Shown here one piece after another: positions 1-6,407 of a DNA stretch of 9,082 nt. Both the position numbers and the translations under genes were made by a program. The notes under the pieces were generated by a model. That model was not told the origin of the DNA, ran no database searches, and was given only the letters and a program-made list of their open reading frames with translations. Origin of the DNA: an uncultured Tabrizicola sp. (GTDB taxonomy: Bacteria > Pseudomonadota > Alphaproteobacteria > Rhodobacterales > Rhodobacteraceae); NCBI GenBank assembly GCA_937858255.1, contig CALLZQ010000189.1, positions 1 through 9,082 on the forward strand, in the 5' to 3' direction. Position 1 is the stretch's first letter; every line of letters begins with the position of its first letter.

Positions 1-429
1 CATCACAACCACCACGCGGCCGACGCCTGCCACGAGGTCCATGGCGCCGCCCATCCCCTTCACCAGCTTGCCGGGGATCATCCAGTTCGCCAGATCGCCG
101 TTTTCGGCCACTTCCATTGCACCTAAGATCGCCATGGCGATCTTGCCGCCACGGATCATCGCGAAAGACTGCGCCGAGTCGAAATAAGCCGTCTGCGGAA
201 GCTCGGTGATCGTCTGTTTGCCCGCGTTGATCAGGTCGGCATCTTCTTCGCCCTCAAACGGAAAAGGCCCCATGCCAAGCATTCCGTTTTCCGATTGCAG
301 CGTCACCTCGATCCCCTTGGGGATGTAGTTCGCAACCAGCGTTGGAATGCCGATGCCCAAATTCACGTACCAACCGTCCTGCAACTCCTGCGCCGCGCGC
401 GCGGCCATCTGATTGCGATCCCATGGCAT
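1..429 (-). CDS. scoB: 3-oxoacid (succinyl-CoA:acetoacetate-type) CoA-transferase subunit B, 3' end cut by window edge
   Basis: The beta subunit of a class I CoA-transferase moves CoA between a donor such as succinyl-CoA and a 3-oxo acid through a glutamyl-CoA intermediate. 143 residues are visible; the family is usually a little over 200, so the C-terminal third lies outside the window. The catalytic glutamate sits in the SENG motif (Glu47), followed by GMLGMGPFP. Other family blocks are NLGIGIPT (residues 23-30) and [12 protein letters not shown] (124-135). The ATG at 429 is chosen because AAGGAG overlaps the stop of the A subunit and lies 8 nt upstream, so the two are translationally linked. 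The A subunit looks like SCOT rather than PcaI, so acetoacetate is a likelier acceptor than 3-oxoadipate, but pcaJ or atoA names remain possible. Family assignment is secure; substrate is not. Confidence 0.93.
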   Translation of the reverse strand, partial: MPWDRNQMAARAAQELQDGWYVNLGIGIPTLVANYIPKGIEVTLQSENGMLGMGPFPFEGEEDADLINAGKQTITELPQTAYFDSAQSFAMIRGGKIAMAILGAMEVAENGDLANWMIPGKLVKGMGGAMDLVAGVGRVVVVM

Positions 430-434
430 TATGC

Positions 435-1133
435 TTACTCCTTTTTGCGGACGGTGCGCTGTTCGATGCGCTTCTCGTGCTGGCCTTGGATGATGCGGTG
501 GACATAGATGCCCGGCAGGTGGATGGTATCGGGGTCCAGCGAACCGAGCGGCACGATTTCTTCAACCTCGACCACGCAGGTCTTGCCGCAGGTCGCGGCA
601 GGTACGTTGAAATTCCGCGCGGTCTTGCGGAAGACAAGGTTGCCCGACGGATCGGCCTTCCACGCCTTCACAATCGCCAGATCGGCCACGATCCCGCGCT
701 CAAGGATGTAATCCTTGCCGTCGAACGTCTTCACATCCTTGCCCTCGGCAATCACTGTGCCCACGCCCGTCGCGGTGTAGAACCCCGGGATGCCCGCGCC
801 ACCGGCCCGCATCCGTTCCGCCAGCGTACCCTGAGGGTTGAATTCCAGTTCCAGCTCGCCCGACAGATACTGTCGCATGAACTCGGCATTCTCGCCCACA
901 TAGGACGAGATCATCTTCTTCACCTGCCGCGTCTCCAGAAGCTGGCCAAGGCCAAAGCCGTCAACACCGGCGTTGTTCGACGCAACCGTGAGACCCTTCG
1001 TCCCCGCCTCACGGATTGCCGCAATCAGCAATTCCGGAATGCCGCAAAGCCCAAAGCCACCGGCAGCAATCATCATCCCCTCAAACAGCAACCCATCAAG
1101 CGCCACTGCCGCGTTCGGATAGACCTTTTTCAT
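435..1133 (-). CDS. scoA: 3-oxoacid (succinyl-CoA:acetoacetate-type) CoA-transferase subunit A
   Basis: The alpha subunit partners the downstream B subunit in a soluble heteromeric CoA-transferase. The 232-residue length is normal for the family. The N-terminal motif [10 protein letters not shown] (25-34) is the form I associate with SCOT/ScoA; PcaI proteins usually have a variant lacking the LCGIPE wording. Further SCOT-like blocks are [12 protein letters not shown] (52-63), [10 protein letters not shown] (76-85), [21 protein letters not shown] (95 onward) and a TGVGT turn near 122. The ATG at 1133 overlaps the BKACE stop by 4 bp (ATGA), with GGGAG upstream; the frame is open further upstream, but that part is inside the BKACE gene. 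The pairing with BKACE resembles carnitine-degradation loci, where BKACE releases acetoacetate and a CoA-transferase activates it. An alternative is 3-oxoadipate CoA-transferase (pcaI). Confidence 0.93.
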   Translation of the reverse strand: MKKVYPNAAVALDGLLFEGMMIAAGGFGLCGIPELLIAAIREAGTKGLTVASNNAGVDGFGLGQLLETRQVKKMISSYVGENAEFMRQYLSGELELEFNPQGTLAERMRAGGAGIPGFYTATGVGTVIAEGKDVKTFDGKDYILERGIVADLAIVKAWKADPSGNLVFRKTARNFNVPAATCGKTCVVEVEEIVPLGSLDPDTIHLPGIYVHRIIQGQHEKRIEQRTVRKKE

Positions 1134-1990
1134 GCTGCAACTCCCGACTTTACTGTGCCCGGCTGCGGCAGGCCCAGAATGCGTCGCGCCTCGGCCCATG
1201 TGGCCACAGGGCGGTTGTTTTTCTCGCAAATATCGGCGGCCCGGCGGACCAAGGCGGCATTGCTGGGGGCCAGACGGTCGCGGTCCAGACGCACGTTATC
1301 TTCCAGCCCCGTGCGGGCATGACCACCCGCCGCGATGGCCCATTCGTTCAGCGTGAGCTGGCTCTGCCCGATCCCAGCCGCGCACCACGCCGCATCCGCC
1401 CCGAACAGGCGTTTCACGGTGTGGATATAGTAATCAAACACATCGCGATCCACCGGCATCGCATTCTTCACGCCCATCACGAACTGCACATAGGGCGTCC
1501 CCGCAAGCAGGCCCTTATCCGCCATATCCTTCGCTTTCAGTATATGGCTCAGGTCAAAGGCCTCAATCTCGGGCTTGACGCCATAGGTCAGCATTTCCGA
1601 GGCCAGCCATTCCACCAGTTCCGGCGGGTTTTCATAGACGCGCGTCGGGAAATTGTTCGACCCAACAGAGAGCGAAGCCATATCGGGGCGCAAGGGCAGC
1701 ATGCCCCCCCGCGTCTGGCCCGCGCCTGACCGGCCCCCGGTGGAAAACTGGATGATCATGCCGGGGCAGTGTTTTTCCAAACCTTCCTTCAGACGCGCGA
1801 ATTTCTCGGGGTCTGAAGACGGGGTCTGATCGTCATTGCGCACATGGGCGTGGACGATGGTTGCCCCGGCCTCAAAGGCCTCATGTGTCGATTCCACTTG
1901 TTCTGAAACAGTGATCGGCACAGCCGGATTGTTGGCTTTGGTCGGCAGGCTGCCAGTGATGGCCACGCAGATGATGCAGGGTTTTGACAT
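1130..1990 (-). CDS. BKACE-family beta-keto acid cleavage enzyme (3-keto-5-aminohexanoate cleavage enzyme family, DUF849)
   Basis: This TIM-barrel, divalent-metal enzyme family condenses a beta-keto acid with acetyl-CoA and splits the product to acetoacetate plus a shorter acyl-CoA. From the chosen ATG the protein has 286 residues, normal for the family. It opens with [11 protein letters not shown], carries the metal-binding HAH pair (His47, His49) in [10 protein letters not shown], an FSTGG loop near 82-86, and the signature RTGLEDN with Arg226, Glu230 and Asp231. These positions match the catalytic Arg, metal-ligand Glu and Asp known from the Kce enzyme. The start at 1990 is preferred because it gives the usual N-terminus and lies clear of the upstream hairpin. 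An ATG at 2008 and a TTG at 2026 are in frame, but the hairpin occupies the leader of the first. The substrate cannot be read from sequence; 3-oxoadipate, dehydrocarnitine-like and other keto acids are known in the family. Confidence 0.92.
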   Translation of the reverse strand: MSKPCIICVAITGSLPTKANNPAVPITVSEQVESTHEAFEAGATIVHAHVRNDDQTPSSDPEKFARLKEGLEKHCPGMIIQFSTGGRSGAGQTRGGMLPLRPDMASLSVGSNNFPTRVYENPPELVEWLASEMLTYGVKPEIEAFDLSHILKAKDMADKGLLAGTPYVQFVMGVKNAMPVDRDVFDYYIHTVKRLFGADAAWCAAGIGQSQLTLNEWAIAAGGHARTGLEDNVRLDRDRLAPSNAALVRRAADICEKNNRPVATWAEARRILGLPQPGTVKSGVAA

Positions 1991-2008
1991 AGGTGTTTCC
2001 GTTTTCAT

Positions 2009-2040
2009 CCGCGCCCCGGTTTGCAATCCAATGGGCGCGG
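2009..2040 (-). promoter_or_regulatory. Perfect GC-only inverted repeat (hairpin) in the leader of the BKACE gene
   Basis: Arms CCGCGCCC and GGGCGCGG (8 bp, no mismatch) flank a 16-nt loop within the 57-nt gap between the small cysteine-containing gene and BKACE. There is no following T tract on the minus strand, so it is not an ordinary terminator. It abuts the in-frame ATG at 2008 and would hide that start's leader, leaving the ATG at 1990 free. It could be an mRNA-stability or processing element separating the two halves of the operon, or a translation brake. The structure is seen; any role is inference. Confidence 0.5.
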
Positions 2041-2047
2041 TCAGGGG

Positions 2048-2188
2048 TCAGGACAGCGGCGCAGTTTGTTGAGGTGCCGCGCGCAGTTCGATCACGCGGC
2101 GCTCCTCCTCGGTAAAGAAGCGCCACGGCGCCTCTTCGATCTTGTGGCGCGGACATCCGGGACAGGGTTTATCAGCGTTCTTGCACAT
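2048..2188 (-). CDS. Small 46-residue cysteine-containing protein, unknown function
   Basis: I do not recognise this protein. The reading frame starts at ATG 2188 behind a very strong ribosome-binding site (a GGAGGAGGAG run ending 2 nt before the start codon) and stops at TGA 2050-2048. It lies 28 nt after the hydrolase stop and 57 nt before BKACE, in the same orientation as the whole operon. Cys2, Cys9, Cys12 and His15 cluster in the first 15 residues (C-x6-C-P-G-C-P-R-H), which could bind a metal such as zinc or iron, or an Fe-S centre shared between subunits. After it comes a hydrophilic segment with an aromatic patch (APWRFFTEEE) and a short predicted helix. There is no signal peptide or membrane segment. 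Position, spacing and ribosome-binding site argue for a real gene; the metal idea is inference. Confidence 0.72.
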   Translation of the reverse strand: MCKNADKPCPGCPRHKIEEAPWRFFTEEERRVIELRAAPQQTAPLS

Positions 2189-2216
2189 GGCTCCTCCTCC
2201 TCGTGCAATGGCGGGA

Positions 2217-3074
2217 TCAGGCGGCGGCGGCTCGCGACCGGGTCATCTTTTCCAAGGCCGCCACAAAGAAGGGGCGGAAGCCTTCGGGATGCTCGCTCAT
2301 CGGGAAATGGCCCAGCTCGTCCATCACCGCGATGGTCGCCCCCGGAATGGCGCGCGCCGTGCGAGCGGCATCTTCGGGTGTGCAGGTCAGGTCATAGGCC
2401 CCCACCAGCAGATGCACCGGGGTCTTGCTGGTATTGATCTGGCCCAGACGGCCAATCAGACTGTCATCACGGGTGTAGAAACTCAGGTCGCCGCGGAACA
2501 CGCCCGGCCCGCTTTGCATGAACATCCACAGCGTATTCCAGCGTTCAGATTTCGGTGCATAGGGTGAGATATTGGCCGAAACCAGCGCCGCCCCCATCTC
2601 TCCACCATGCGCATCAGGGCGGTGGAACCAGTCGATGTCATACCATGCGGGCTGAAAGTCCGATGCCTCAATGGCGATGAACCCGCTGAACTTGTGGCCA
2701 TGCAGCGCCGCCAGTTGCAGGGCAATGCGCCCGCCCATGGAACAGCCTGCCAGAATAGGACGGTCAAGGTCGAGACCGTCGATCACGGCCAAAACCGTTT
2801 CGATATAGGCTTCGGTCGTCAGCAGGTATTCCTGTGTCTCGAACCCTTCGGGCGGCAGGGATTTGCCGTGCCACGGCATATCAAAGGCAATCAGACGGTG
2901 GTTTTCGGTCACGCTTGCATCATTCATCAGATGCCGCCACTGCCGGGTATCGGCGCCTGCCGTATGCAGGCACAGAACCGGGCGGCCCTGCCCGGCCTCT
3001 TCAAAGTAAATCCGGCGGGGCGCGCCTGCGATGGTGACGGTCAGATACCGCCCAATGATCGGCTCAACACTCAT
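2217..3074 (-). CDS. Alpha/beta-hydrolase fold protein (possible lactonase, C-C hydrolase or thioesterase)
   Basis: This is a soluble 285-residue serine hydrolase of the alpha/beta-hydrolase fold. The nucleophile elbow is GCSMGG with Ser112. The acid is probably Asp228 in VGAYD and the base His256 in ELGHFPMSEHPE, in the standard order. HTAG (37-40) sits where the oxyanion-hole HG motif is expected, and residues about 140-210 would form the cap. The ATG at 3074 overlaps the stop of the SCP2-like gene by 4 bp (ATGA), so the two are probably translated together. Enol-lactonases (PcaD) and ring-fission hydrolases of aromatic pathways share this architecture, and the locus includes an intradiol dioxygenase. 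Classical hydroxyquinol breakdown needs no lactonase, so the substrate is unclear. It might act on a lactone, an ester precursor or an acyl-CoA. Fold is secure; function is not. Confidence 0.9.
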   Translation of the reverse strand: MSVEPIIGRYLTVTIAGAPRRIYFEEAGQGRPVLCLHTAGADTRQWRHLMNDASVTENHRLIAFDMPWHGKSLPPEGFETQEYLLTTEAYIETVLAVIDGLDLDRPILAGCSMGGRIALQLAALHGHKFSGFIAIEASDFQPAWYDIDWFHRPDAHGGEMGAALVSANISPYAPKSERWNTLWMFMQSGPGVFRGDLSFYTRDDSLIGRLGQINTSKTPVHLLVGAYDLTCTPEDAARTARAIPGATIAVMDELGHFPMSEHPEGFRPFFVAALEKMTRSRAAAA

Positions 3075-3451
3075 GCCGCCAACCCCTCTTTCGCACGGCC
3101 AAGGGCCAGAACGTCCTTGAAGAACCGCAGGTTCTTGACCAGCGTCAGGATATCGCCGTCAATCCGGCCCCGGCCGGTCTTGACCAGACCGAAGATGTCG
3201 TGAAACCCGGGCTCGGGTCGGGCCTGCCAGAATTTGACCAAGGCTTCAGCGTCGGTGCGCAGGGCAAACCGCCATGGCGTCTTTCGGCTTGGCCCTTCGA
3301 CCACGCTTTCCAGACGACCCTTGTCAAAGGTCAGATAGATTTCCTGCCCATCTACTTCGACCAACACCGTTTCACTGAACAGCCGCCCCAACCGCAGCAG
3401 ATGCGGCGCCGCATTCAGCGCTTGTTGAATATCCTTAAAGGTGTCGATCAC
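3071..3451 (-). CDS. SCP2-like (sterol-carrier-protein fold) small protein, first gene of the minus-strand operon
   Basis: A 126-residue soluble protein with the look of an SCP2-fold domain: an N-terminal helix, a beta segment VLVEVDGQEIYLTF (29-42), then a segment with RFALRTDAEALVKFW (61-75), and a C-terminal GRIDGD-x-LTLVKNLRFF block (95-111) that matches the family's closing strand and helix. SCP2 folds hold hydrophobic ligands; in bacteria they occur alone or fused to enzymes. The GTG at 3451 is chosen as start because GGGAGG lies 5 nt upstream. The frame is open back to 3559, but that extension sits in the divergent promoter region and has no good ribosome-binding site. It overlaps the hydrolase start by 4 bp, suggesting a functional pair. 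Assignment rests on pattern only, so an unrelated small-domain family is possible. Confidence 0.75.
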   Translation of the reverse strand: MIDTFKDIQQALNAAPHLLRLGRLFSETVLVEVDGQEIYLTFDKGRLESVVEGPSRKTPWRFALRTDAEALVKFWQARPEPGFHDIFGLVKTGRGRIDGDILTLVKNLRFFKDVLALGRAKEGLAA

Positions 3452-3720
3452 CGCTGCCTCCCGCCTGTTCGATCTGGACGAAAGCTGGCACAGGAAGGCG
3501 GCGCCCATCCATGCCGCCGCAGGTAGGAGGCGATCCCATTCCCCCAAAGGCCCAAACAACCACCATCATTTTGGGCGAGAATGCAGGCCCCCACCCCGGC
3601 GGTACCACCTGATACCGCCACAGGCATTGGGAAGACGCCGCGTTTCAGGAAGGGTCAGGTCAGTCGGCGGGGTGATGCGCCCCCCAACGAAACCAGACTG
3701 CCAGGAGGAGGAGAGAACCC
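3452..3720. promoter_or_regulatory. Divergent control region between the SCP2-like operon and the dioxygenase gene
   Basis: This 269-bp stretch separates the GTG of the minus-strand operon from the ATG of the plus-strand dioxygenase and must hold the promoters of both. It contains a perfect inverted repeat (3598-3619) and a tandem GGTCA GGTCA pair (3653-3662). On the plus strand it ends in a strong AGGAGGAGGAG ribosome-binding site (3703-3713). No convincing -35/-10 pair could be picked on either strand, which is common for activator-dependent alphaproteobacterial promoters. The obvious regulator candidate is the LysR-type protein encoded at 5484-6374. Confidence 0.6.
3598..3619. promoter_or_regulatory. 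Perfect inverted repeat, likely operator in the divergent region
   Basis: Arms GGCGGTA (3598-3604) and TACCGCC (3613-3619) are perfect complements across an 8-bp spacer, CCACCTGA. The core GGTA-N8-TACC is close in layout to the ATAC-N7-GTAT and T-N11-A dyads bound by BenM/CatM-type LysR regulators, but here the T-to-A spacing is N10. It lies about 100 bp before the dioxygenase ATG and about 147 bp before the SCP2-like start, a suitable place for one site to control both directions. A different regulator family encoded elsewhere could also own this site. Confidence 0.5.
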
Positions 3721-4596
3721 ATGGGCATCGTCAATCAGGACAATATCACCGACGTCGTTGTCGCCAGCCTTGGCAAGCACGGCACCGTGACCGACCGTCA
3801 GCGCGAAATCATGTCCTCGCTGATCAAGCACCTGCACGGCTTTATCAAAGACGTAAAGCTGCAACACAGCGAGTTCCTTGCGGCCTGCGACTACCTCGCC
3901 CGCGCTGGCAAACTCTGCAACGAAAACCGCCAGGAATTCATCCTGTTGGGCGACATCCTTGGCGTCGAGGTTCTGGTCGACATGATGACCACCCCGATCC
4001 GCGGCAACGAAAGCGAGTCGCGGGTGTTTGGCCCGTTCTCCCGCGAAAACCCGCCGGTTCTGCCCAAGGGCGGTACCACGATCCAAAAGCACTATGACAA
4101 CGAAGAAACCGCCTATTTCGAAGGGTACATCAAGGACGAGAGCGGCAAGGGCATCGCTGGCGTGACGCTCGATGTCTGGGAAGACGCGCCGAACGGCATC
4201 TACGAAAACCTTGATCCCGATCAGCCGGAATACAACCTGCGCGGCCGGTTTGAGACCGATGAGAACGGCCACTACGCCTTTGTCGCCGTCCGCCCCGTGC
4301 CCTATCCGATCCCCGAGGATGAAACCGCAGGCGAACTGCTGCGCTTCATGGGCCACCACCCGAACCGCCCCGGCCACATGCACTTCATCATCTCGAAAGA
4401 CGGCTACCGCCCGCTGATCAGCCAGATCTATGACGCGGACAGCAAGTGGCTGGAAGAAGACAGCGTCTTTGCCGTCAAGCAAAGCCTGATCGGCAAGTTC
4501 AAACCGGCCCCGAAGGAACTGGGCACCGACCTGCACTTCGAATTCGACTTCACCCTGAAAGCGCAAGCCGCCGTCCGCGCCGTGGCTGCCGAGTAA
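3721..4596 (+). CDS. Intradiol ring-cleavage dioxygenase, hydroxyquinol 1,2-dioxygenase type
   Basis: A non-haem Fe(III) enzyme that inserts O2 between two adjacent ring hydroxyls. For hydroxyquinol the product is 3-hydroxy-cis,cis-muconate, which tautomerises to maleylacetate. The 291-residue protein has the helical N-terminal dimerisation domain (about 20-100), then GPFSRENPP (104-112) and the beta-sandwich catalytic domain. The expected iron ligands are Tyr161 (NGIYENLD), Tyr195 (PVPYPIPE), His219 and His221 (RPGHMHF), with the active-site Arg216 just before. The VRPVPYPIPED and EEDSVFAVKQSL segments read like hydroxyquinol rather than catechol dioxygenases, whose second tyrosine usually sits in GYGCPP. 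A chlorocatechol or catechol enzyme is less likely but possible. AGGAGGAGGAG precedes the ATG by 7 nt. It stands alone, transcribed away from the BKACE/CoA-transferase operon, and ends at a terminator. Confidence 0.92.
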   Translation: MGIVNQDNITDVVVASLGKHGTVTDRQREIMSSLIKHLHGFIKDVKLQHSEFLAACDYLARAGKLCNENRQEFILLGDILGVEVLVDMMTTPIRGNESESRVFGPFSRENPPVLPKGGTTIQKHYDNEETAYFEGYIKDESGKGIAGVTLDVWEDAPNGIYENLDPDQPEYNLRGRFETDENGHYAFVAVRPVPYPIPEDETAGELLRFMGHHPNRPGHMHFIISKDGYRPLISQIYDADSKWLEEDSVFAVKQSLIGKFKPAPKELGTDLHFEFDFTLKAQAAVRAVAAE

Positions 4597-4622
4597 ACGA
4601 CCCCTACCTCCCTGTCGACTTC

Positions 4623-4651
4623 AGGCCCCTGAGTTTCGGGGGCCTTTTTTT
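4623..4651 (+). terminator. Rho-independent terminator after the dioxygenase gene
   Basis: Stem AGGCCCC/GGGGCCT (7 perfect pairs), extended inward by T-G, G-C and A-T pairs around a GTT loop, runs directly into seven T residues (4645-4651). It begins 26 nt after the dioxygenase stop, which makes that gene a single-gene transcription unit. Confidence 0.9.
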
Positions 4652-4777
4652 CTGTCCAGCGACGGATCCATGGGCAAAAAGCCATGAGATCGCCGATCAA
4701 TAACTCCTTCGGGAGAGCGCCACAAAAGGGCCACCATGTCGGATAATCTTGGGTAGGGATTGATCCGAGAGGCATAA

Positions 4778-5308
4778 ATGAACTCAACGCCCGACTTCGA
4801 TGTGCTTGGCCAGCATGTCCCAATAGAACCGATGAGGTCACTAAGAGCCGTTGCATTGTTGCGTTTGCTACTCGTACTGCTCGCCCTAGGCGTTTGCGTC
4901 GCGCAAATCCTTCAAATCGGCGTTTGGTCTGCGCTTGTTGATCGTGCAGTTATCCTCTTGGGCCTATCGGGCGGTCTGGGTCTCTACTCGGACAGCATTG
5001 AAATTGTCTGGCGAAGATTGGGGCCTTTGGGGCGTTTCGTTACCTTGCTTCTTACCCTCATTCTCGTCGCCGCGTCAGTTTTGAGCCAGGGCAACCAAAT
5101 TCTGCACAGCGTCGCCGTGCTTTGGGTCATGCTTATCTTGGGCTCAATGGCCTATGGCTTGGTGCACAGTCTCATCGACCCGTTACGCGCCTTAAGGTTC
5201 CGGCAAATGAAAAGGTATCTGCGCACGCTGCCGAAGGAAAGGCGGCGCGATATGCACAAACGCCTTGAGTTGAACTTTCAAACGCTAATCGCCGAAGGTT
5301 TCCGGTAA
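4778..5308 (+). CDS. Small integral membrane protein, unknown function
   Basis: I do not recognise this 176-residue protein. Four hydrophobic segments are visible at about 24-46, 52-72, 85-103 and 110-132. They follow a short polar N-terminus and precede a basic cytoplasmic-looking tail rich in Arg and Lys (ALRFRQMKRYLRTLPKERRRD, about 138-158). No catalytic motif is evident. The ATG at 4778 has GAGAGG 5 nt upstream. The gene is isolated: a terminator lies before it and 175 bp separate it from the LysR gene. Its codon use differs by eye from the flanking genes, with more TTG, CTT, CTA and GTT and lower third-position GC. It therefore may be a recent arrival or a poorly conserved gene unrelated to the catabolic pathway. 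Confidence 0.75.
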   Translation: MNSTPDFDVLGQHVPIEPMRSLRAVALLRLLLVLLALGVCVAQILQIGVWSALVDRAVILLGLSGGLGLYSDSIEIVWRRLGPLGRFVTLLLTLILVAASVLSQGNQILHSVAVLWVMLILGSMAYGLVHSLIDPLRALRFRQMKRYLRTLPKERRRDMHKRLELNFQTLIAEGFR

Positions 5309-5440
5309 TTTCACAACTGCCGTGCATTGTCGACGCGGTGGCTTCGGACACGCGACGCGCGAACCGAGGCTGAAGAGTCGATCAACCTTGTAGAATTTCA
5401 GCCATCTCTCCCCCCTTCTTTCAGAGGCCTTTCCCCAAAT

Positions 5441-5468
5441 CCTAACTTGCCCTAACGTCCCTCAAGGG
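5441..5468. promoter_or_regulatory. Helically phased CCTAAC repeats and short palindrome in the lysR leader
   Basis: Two exact CCTAAC copies start 10 bp apart (5441 and 5451), one helical turn, and are followed by the palindrome CCCT-CA-AGGG (5459-5468) next to the GGGGGAGG ribosome-binding site (5466-5473). Such phasing can mark a protein-binding site, for instance for autoregulation, but repeats this short also arise by chance. The rest of the 175-bp gap (5309-5483) shows no gene and no clear promoter. Confidence 0.25.
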
Positions 5469-5483
5469 GGAGGACGGCGGGAG

Positions 5484-6374
5484 ATGAACTTCAAGCAGTT
5501 GACGTATTTCATTGCCGTGGCCGAGGAGTTGCATTTCGGTCGTGCGGCCGAACGGCTGGACATGGCGCAGCCGCCGCTCAGCCGTCAGATCAAGCAGATC
5601 GAGGAAGAGCTGGGCGCGATCCTGTTCAACCGGGGCCGCAGCGCGATCTCCCTCACGCAGGCAGGCGAACGCCTTCTGGCGCGCGGCAAGTCGATCCTTG
5701 CCCAGCTTGAGGATACCAAGCTCGAGGTCCGCCGTCTGGGCCAAGGGGCCGAAGGCCGCCTGCGCATCGGGTTTGTGGGCTCGGCCACCTTTGGCATCAT
5801 GCCCAATATCATCAAATCCTACCGCGCGAATTACCCCGAGGTGAACCTCAGCCTGATCCCGATGAACAACGCGCAGCTTCACCGCGCCCTGATCTCGCGC
5901 GAGTTGGACGTGGTCTTTGCCCGCCCGGCGCTGCAAGATCCGGAATTCCTGACGCGGGAACTCTTGGAGGAAAAGCTGATCCTCGCCCTGCCTGATGTCG
6001 TCGATACCGGCGGGCGGTCGGTCGCCAAACTGGAACGGCTGATGACCCACAATCTGATCCTTTACCCCGAATACCCGCGCCCCAGCTATGCGGATTTCGT
6101 GCTGAAGGCGATTGAAGATGCGGGCTTCAAAGCCCCCCTGCGCATTTGGTGCATGGATCTGCAAACCGCGCTTGGTCTGGTTGCTGTGGGTGAAGGCGTT
6201 TGCATCGTGCCGGAATCCGTTTCAAGCGCCCCGCGCAAGGGCATGAAGTTCTTGAAAATCGAACCCGAGATTGCCCGCACCGCCCTGTCGCTGAACTATC
6301 GCCTCGATGAACAGGGGGTGCATGTGCAGAACTTTGTCAAACTCGCGCAAAAGGTGGCGCGCAAAGTCATCTGA
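5484..6374 (+). CDS. LysR-type transcriptional regulator, CatR/BenM-like
   Basis: A 296-residue LysR-family protein. The winged helix-turn-helix occupies residues 1-60, with the classic ELHFGRAAERLDMAQPPLSRQIKQIEEELG run, a linker helix follows (about 61-88), and the effector-binding domain begins at GRLRIGFVGSATFG. The LHFGRAA and AQPPLSRQI wording and the FVGSATFGIMPNII opening resemble CatR, BenM and related regulators that sense muconate-type ring-cleavage products. This suits a locus with an intradiol dioxygenase. GGGGGAGG lies 10 nt before the ATG. It is not adjacent to the divergent promoter it would control, being separated by the dioxygenase and the membrane-protein gene, and it is convergent with the ABC transporter operon. 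Likely targets are the divergent region at 3452-3720 and perhaps the transporter. The effector is inferred, not shown. Confidence 0.93.
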   Translation: MNFKQLTYFIAVAEELHFGRAAERLDMAQPPLSRQIKQIEEELGAILFNRGRSAISLTQAGERLLARGKSILAQLEDTKLEVRRLGQGAEGRLRIGFVGSATFGIMPNIIKSYRANYPEVNLSLIPMNNAQLHRALISRELDVVFARPALQDPEFLTRELLEEKLILALPDVVDTGGRSVAKLERLMTHNLILYPEYPRPSYADFVLKAIEDAGFKAPLRIWCMDLQTALGLVAVGEGVCIVPESVSSAPRKGMKFLKIEPEIARTALSLNYRLDEQGVHVQNFVKLAQKVARKVI

Positions 6375-6376
6375 GC

Positions 6377-6401
6377 GGGCGGCAGGTCTGCCCCGCCGCC
6401 C
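6377..6401. terminator. Possible hairpin terminator between convergent lysR and livF
   Basis: Arms GGGCGGC (6377-6383) and GCCGCCC (6395-6401) are perfect complements with an 11-nt loop. The element fills almost the whole 33-bp gap between two convergent genes, where a shared terminator is expected. No good T tract follows on either strand, so it may act only weakly or with Rho. Confidence 0.4.
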
Positions 6402-6407
6402 CATGTT

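Noticed and set aside
342..1322. Long plus-strand open frame opposite the CoA-transferase and BKACE genes
   Set aside because: It is antisense to genes with clear catalytic motifs, is rich in Arg, His and Pro as expected for a GC-rich shadow frame, and has no family resemblance.
1991..2026. Longer BKACE starts at ATG 2008 or TTG 2026
   Set aside because: They add residues not usual in the family, and the leader of ATG 2008 lies inside the GC-rich hairpin; kept only as alternatives.
3485..3500. TGGCAC hexamer resembling the -24 half of a sigma-54 promoter
   Set aside because: The -12 element (TTGC at the right spacing) is absent; GGCGG is found instead.
3452..3559. N-terminal extension of the SCP2-like protein to an upstream ATG at 3559
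   Set aside because: The extension occupies the divergent control region, has no matching domain and lacks a good ribosome-binding site, whereas the GTG at 3451 has GGGAGG 5 nt upstream.
3655..4566. 303-codon minus-strand open frame opposite the dioxygenase
   Set aside because: The plus-strand frame carries all four iron ligands and a strong ribosome-binding site; the antisense frame is a by-product of GC-rich codon use.
4669..4686. Imperfect inverted repeat CATGGGC/GCCATG around an A5 loop after the terminator
   Set aside because: The arms need a bulge and no gene boundary, T tract or start is placed to use it; likely chance.
5442..6164. 240-codon minus-strand open frame opposite the LysR gene
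   Set aside because: It is antisense to a well-formed LysR protein and has no recognisable domain.
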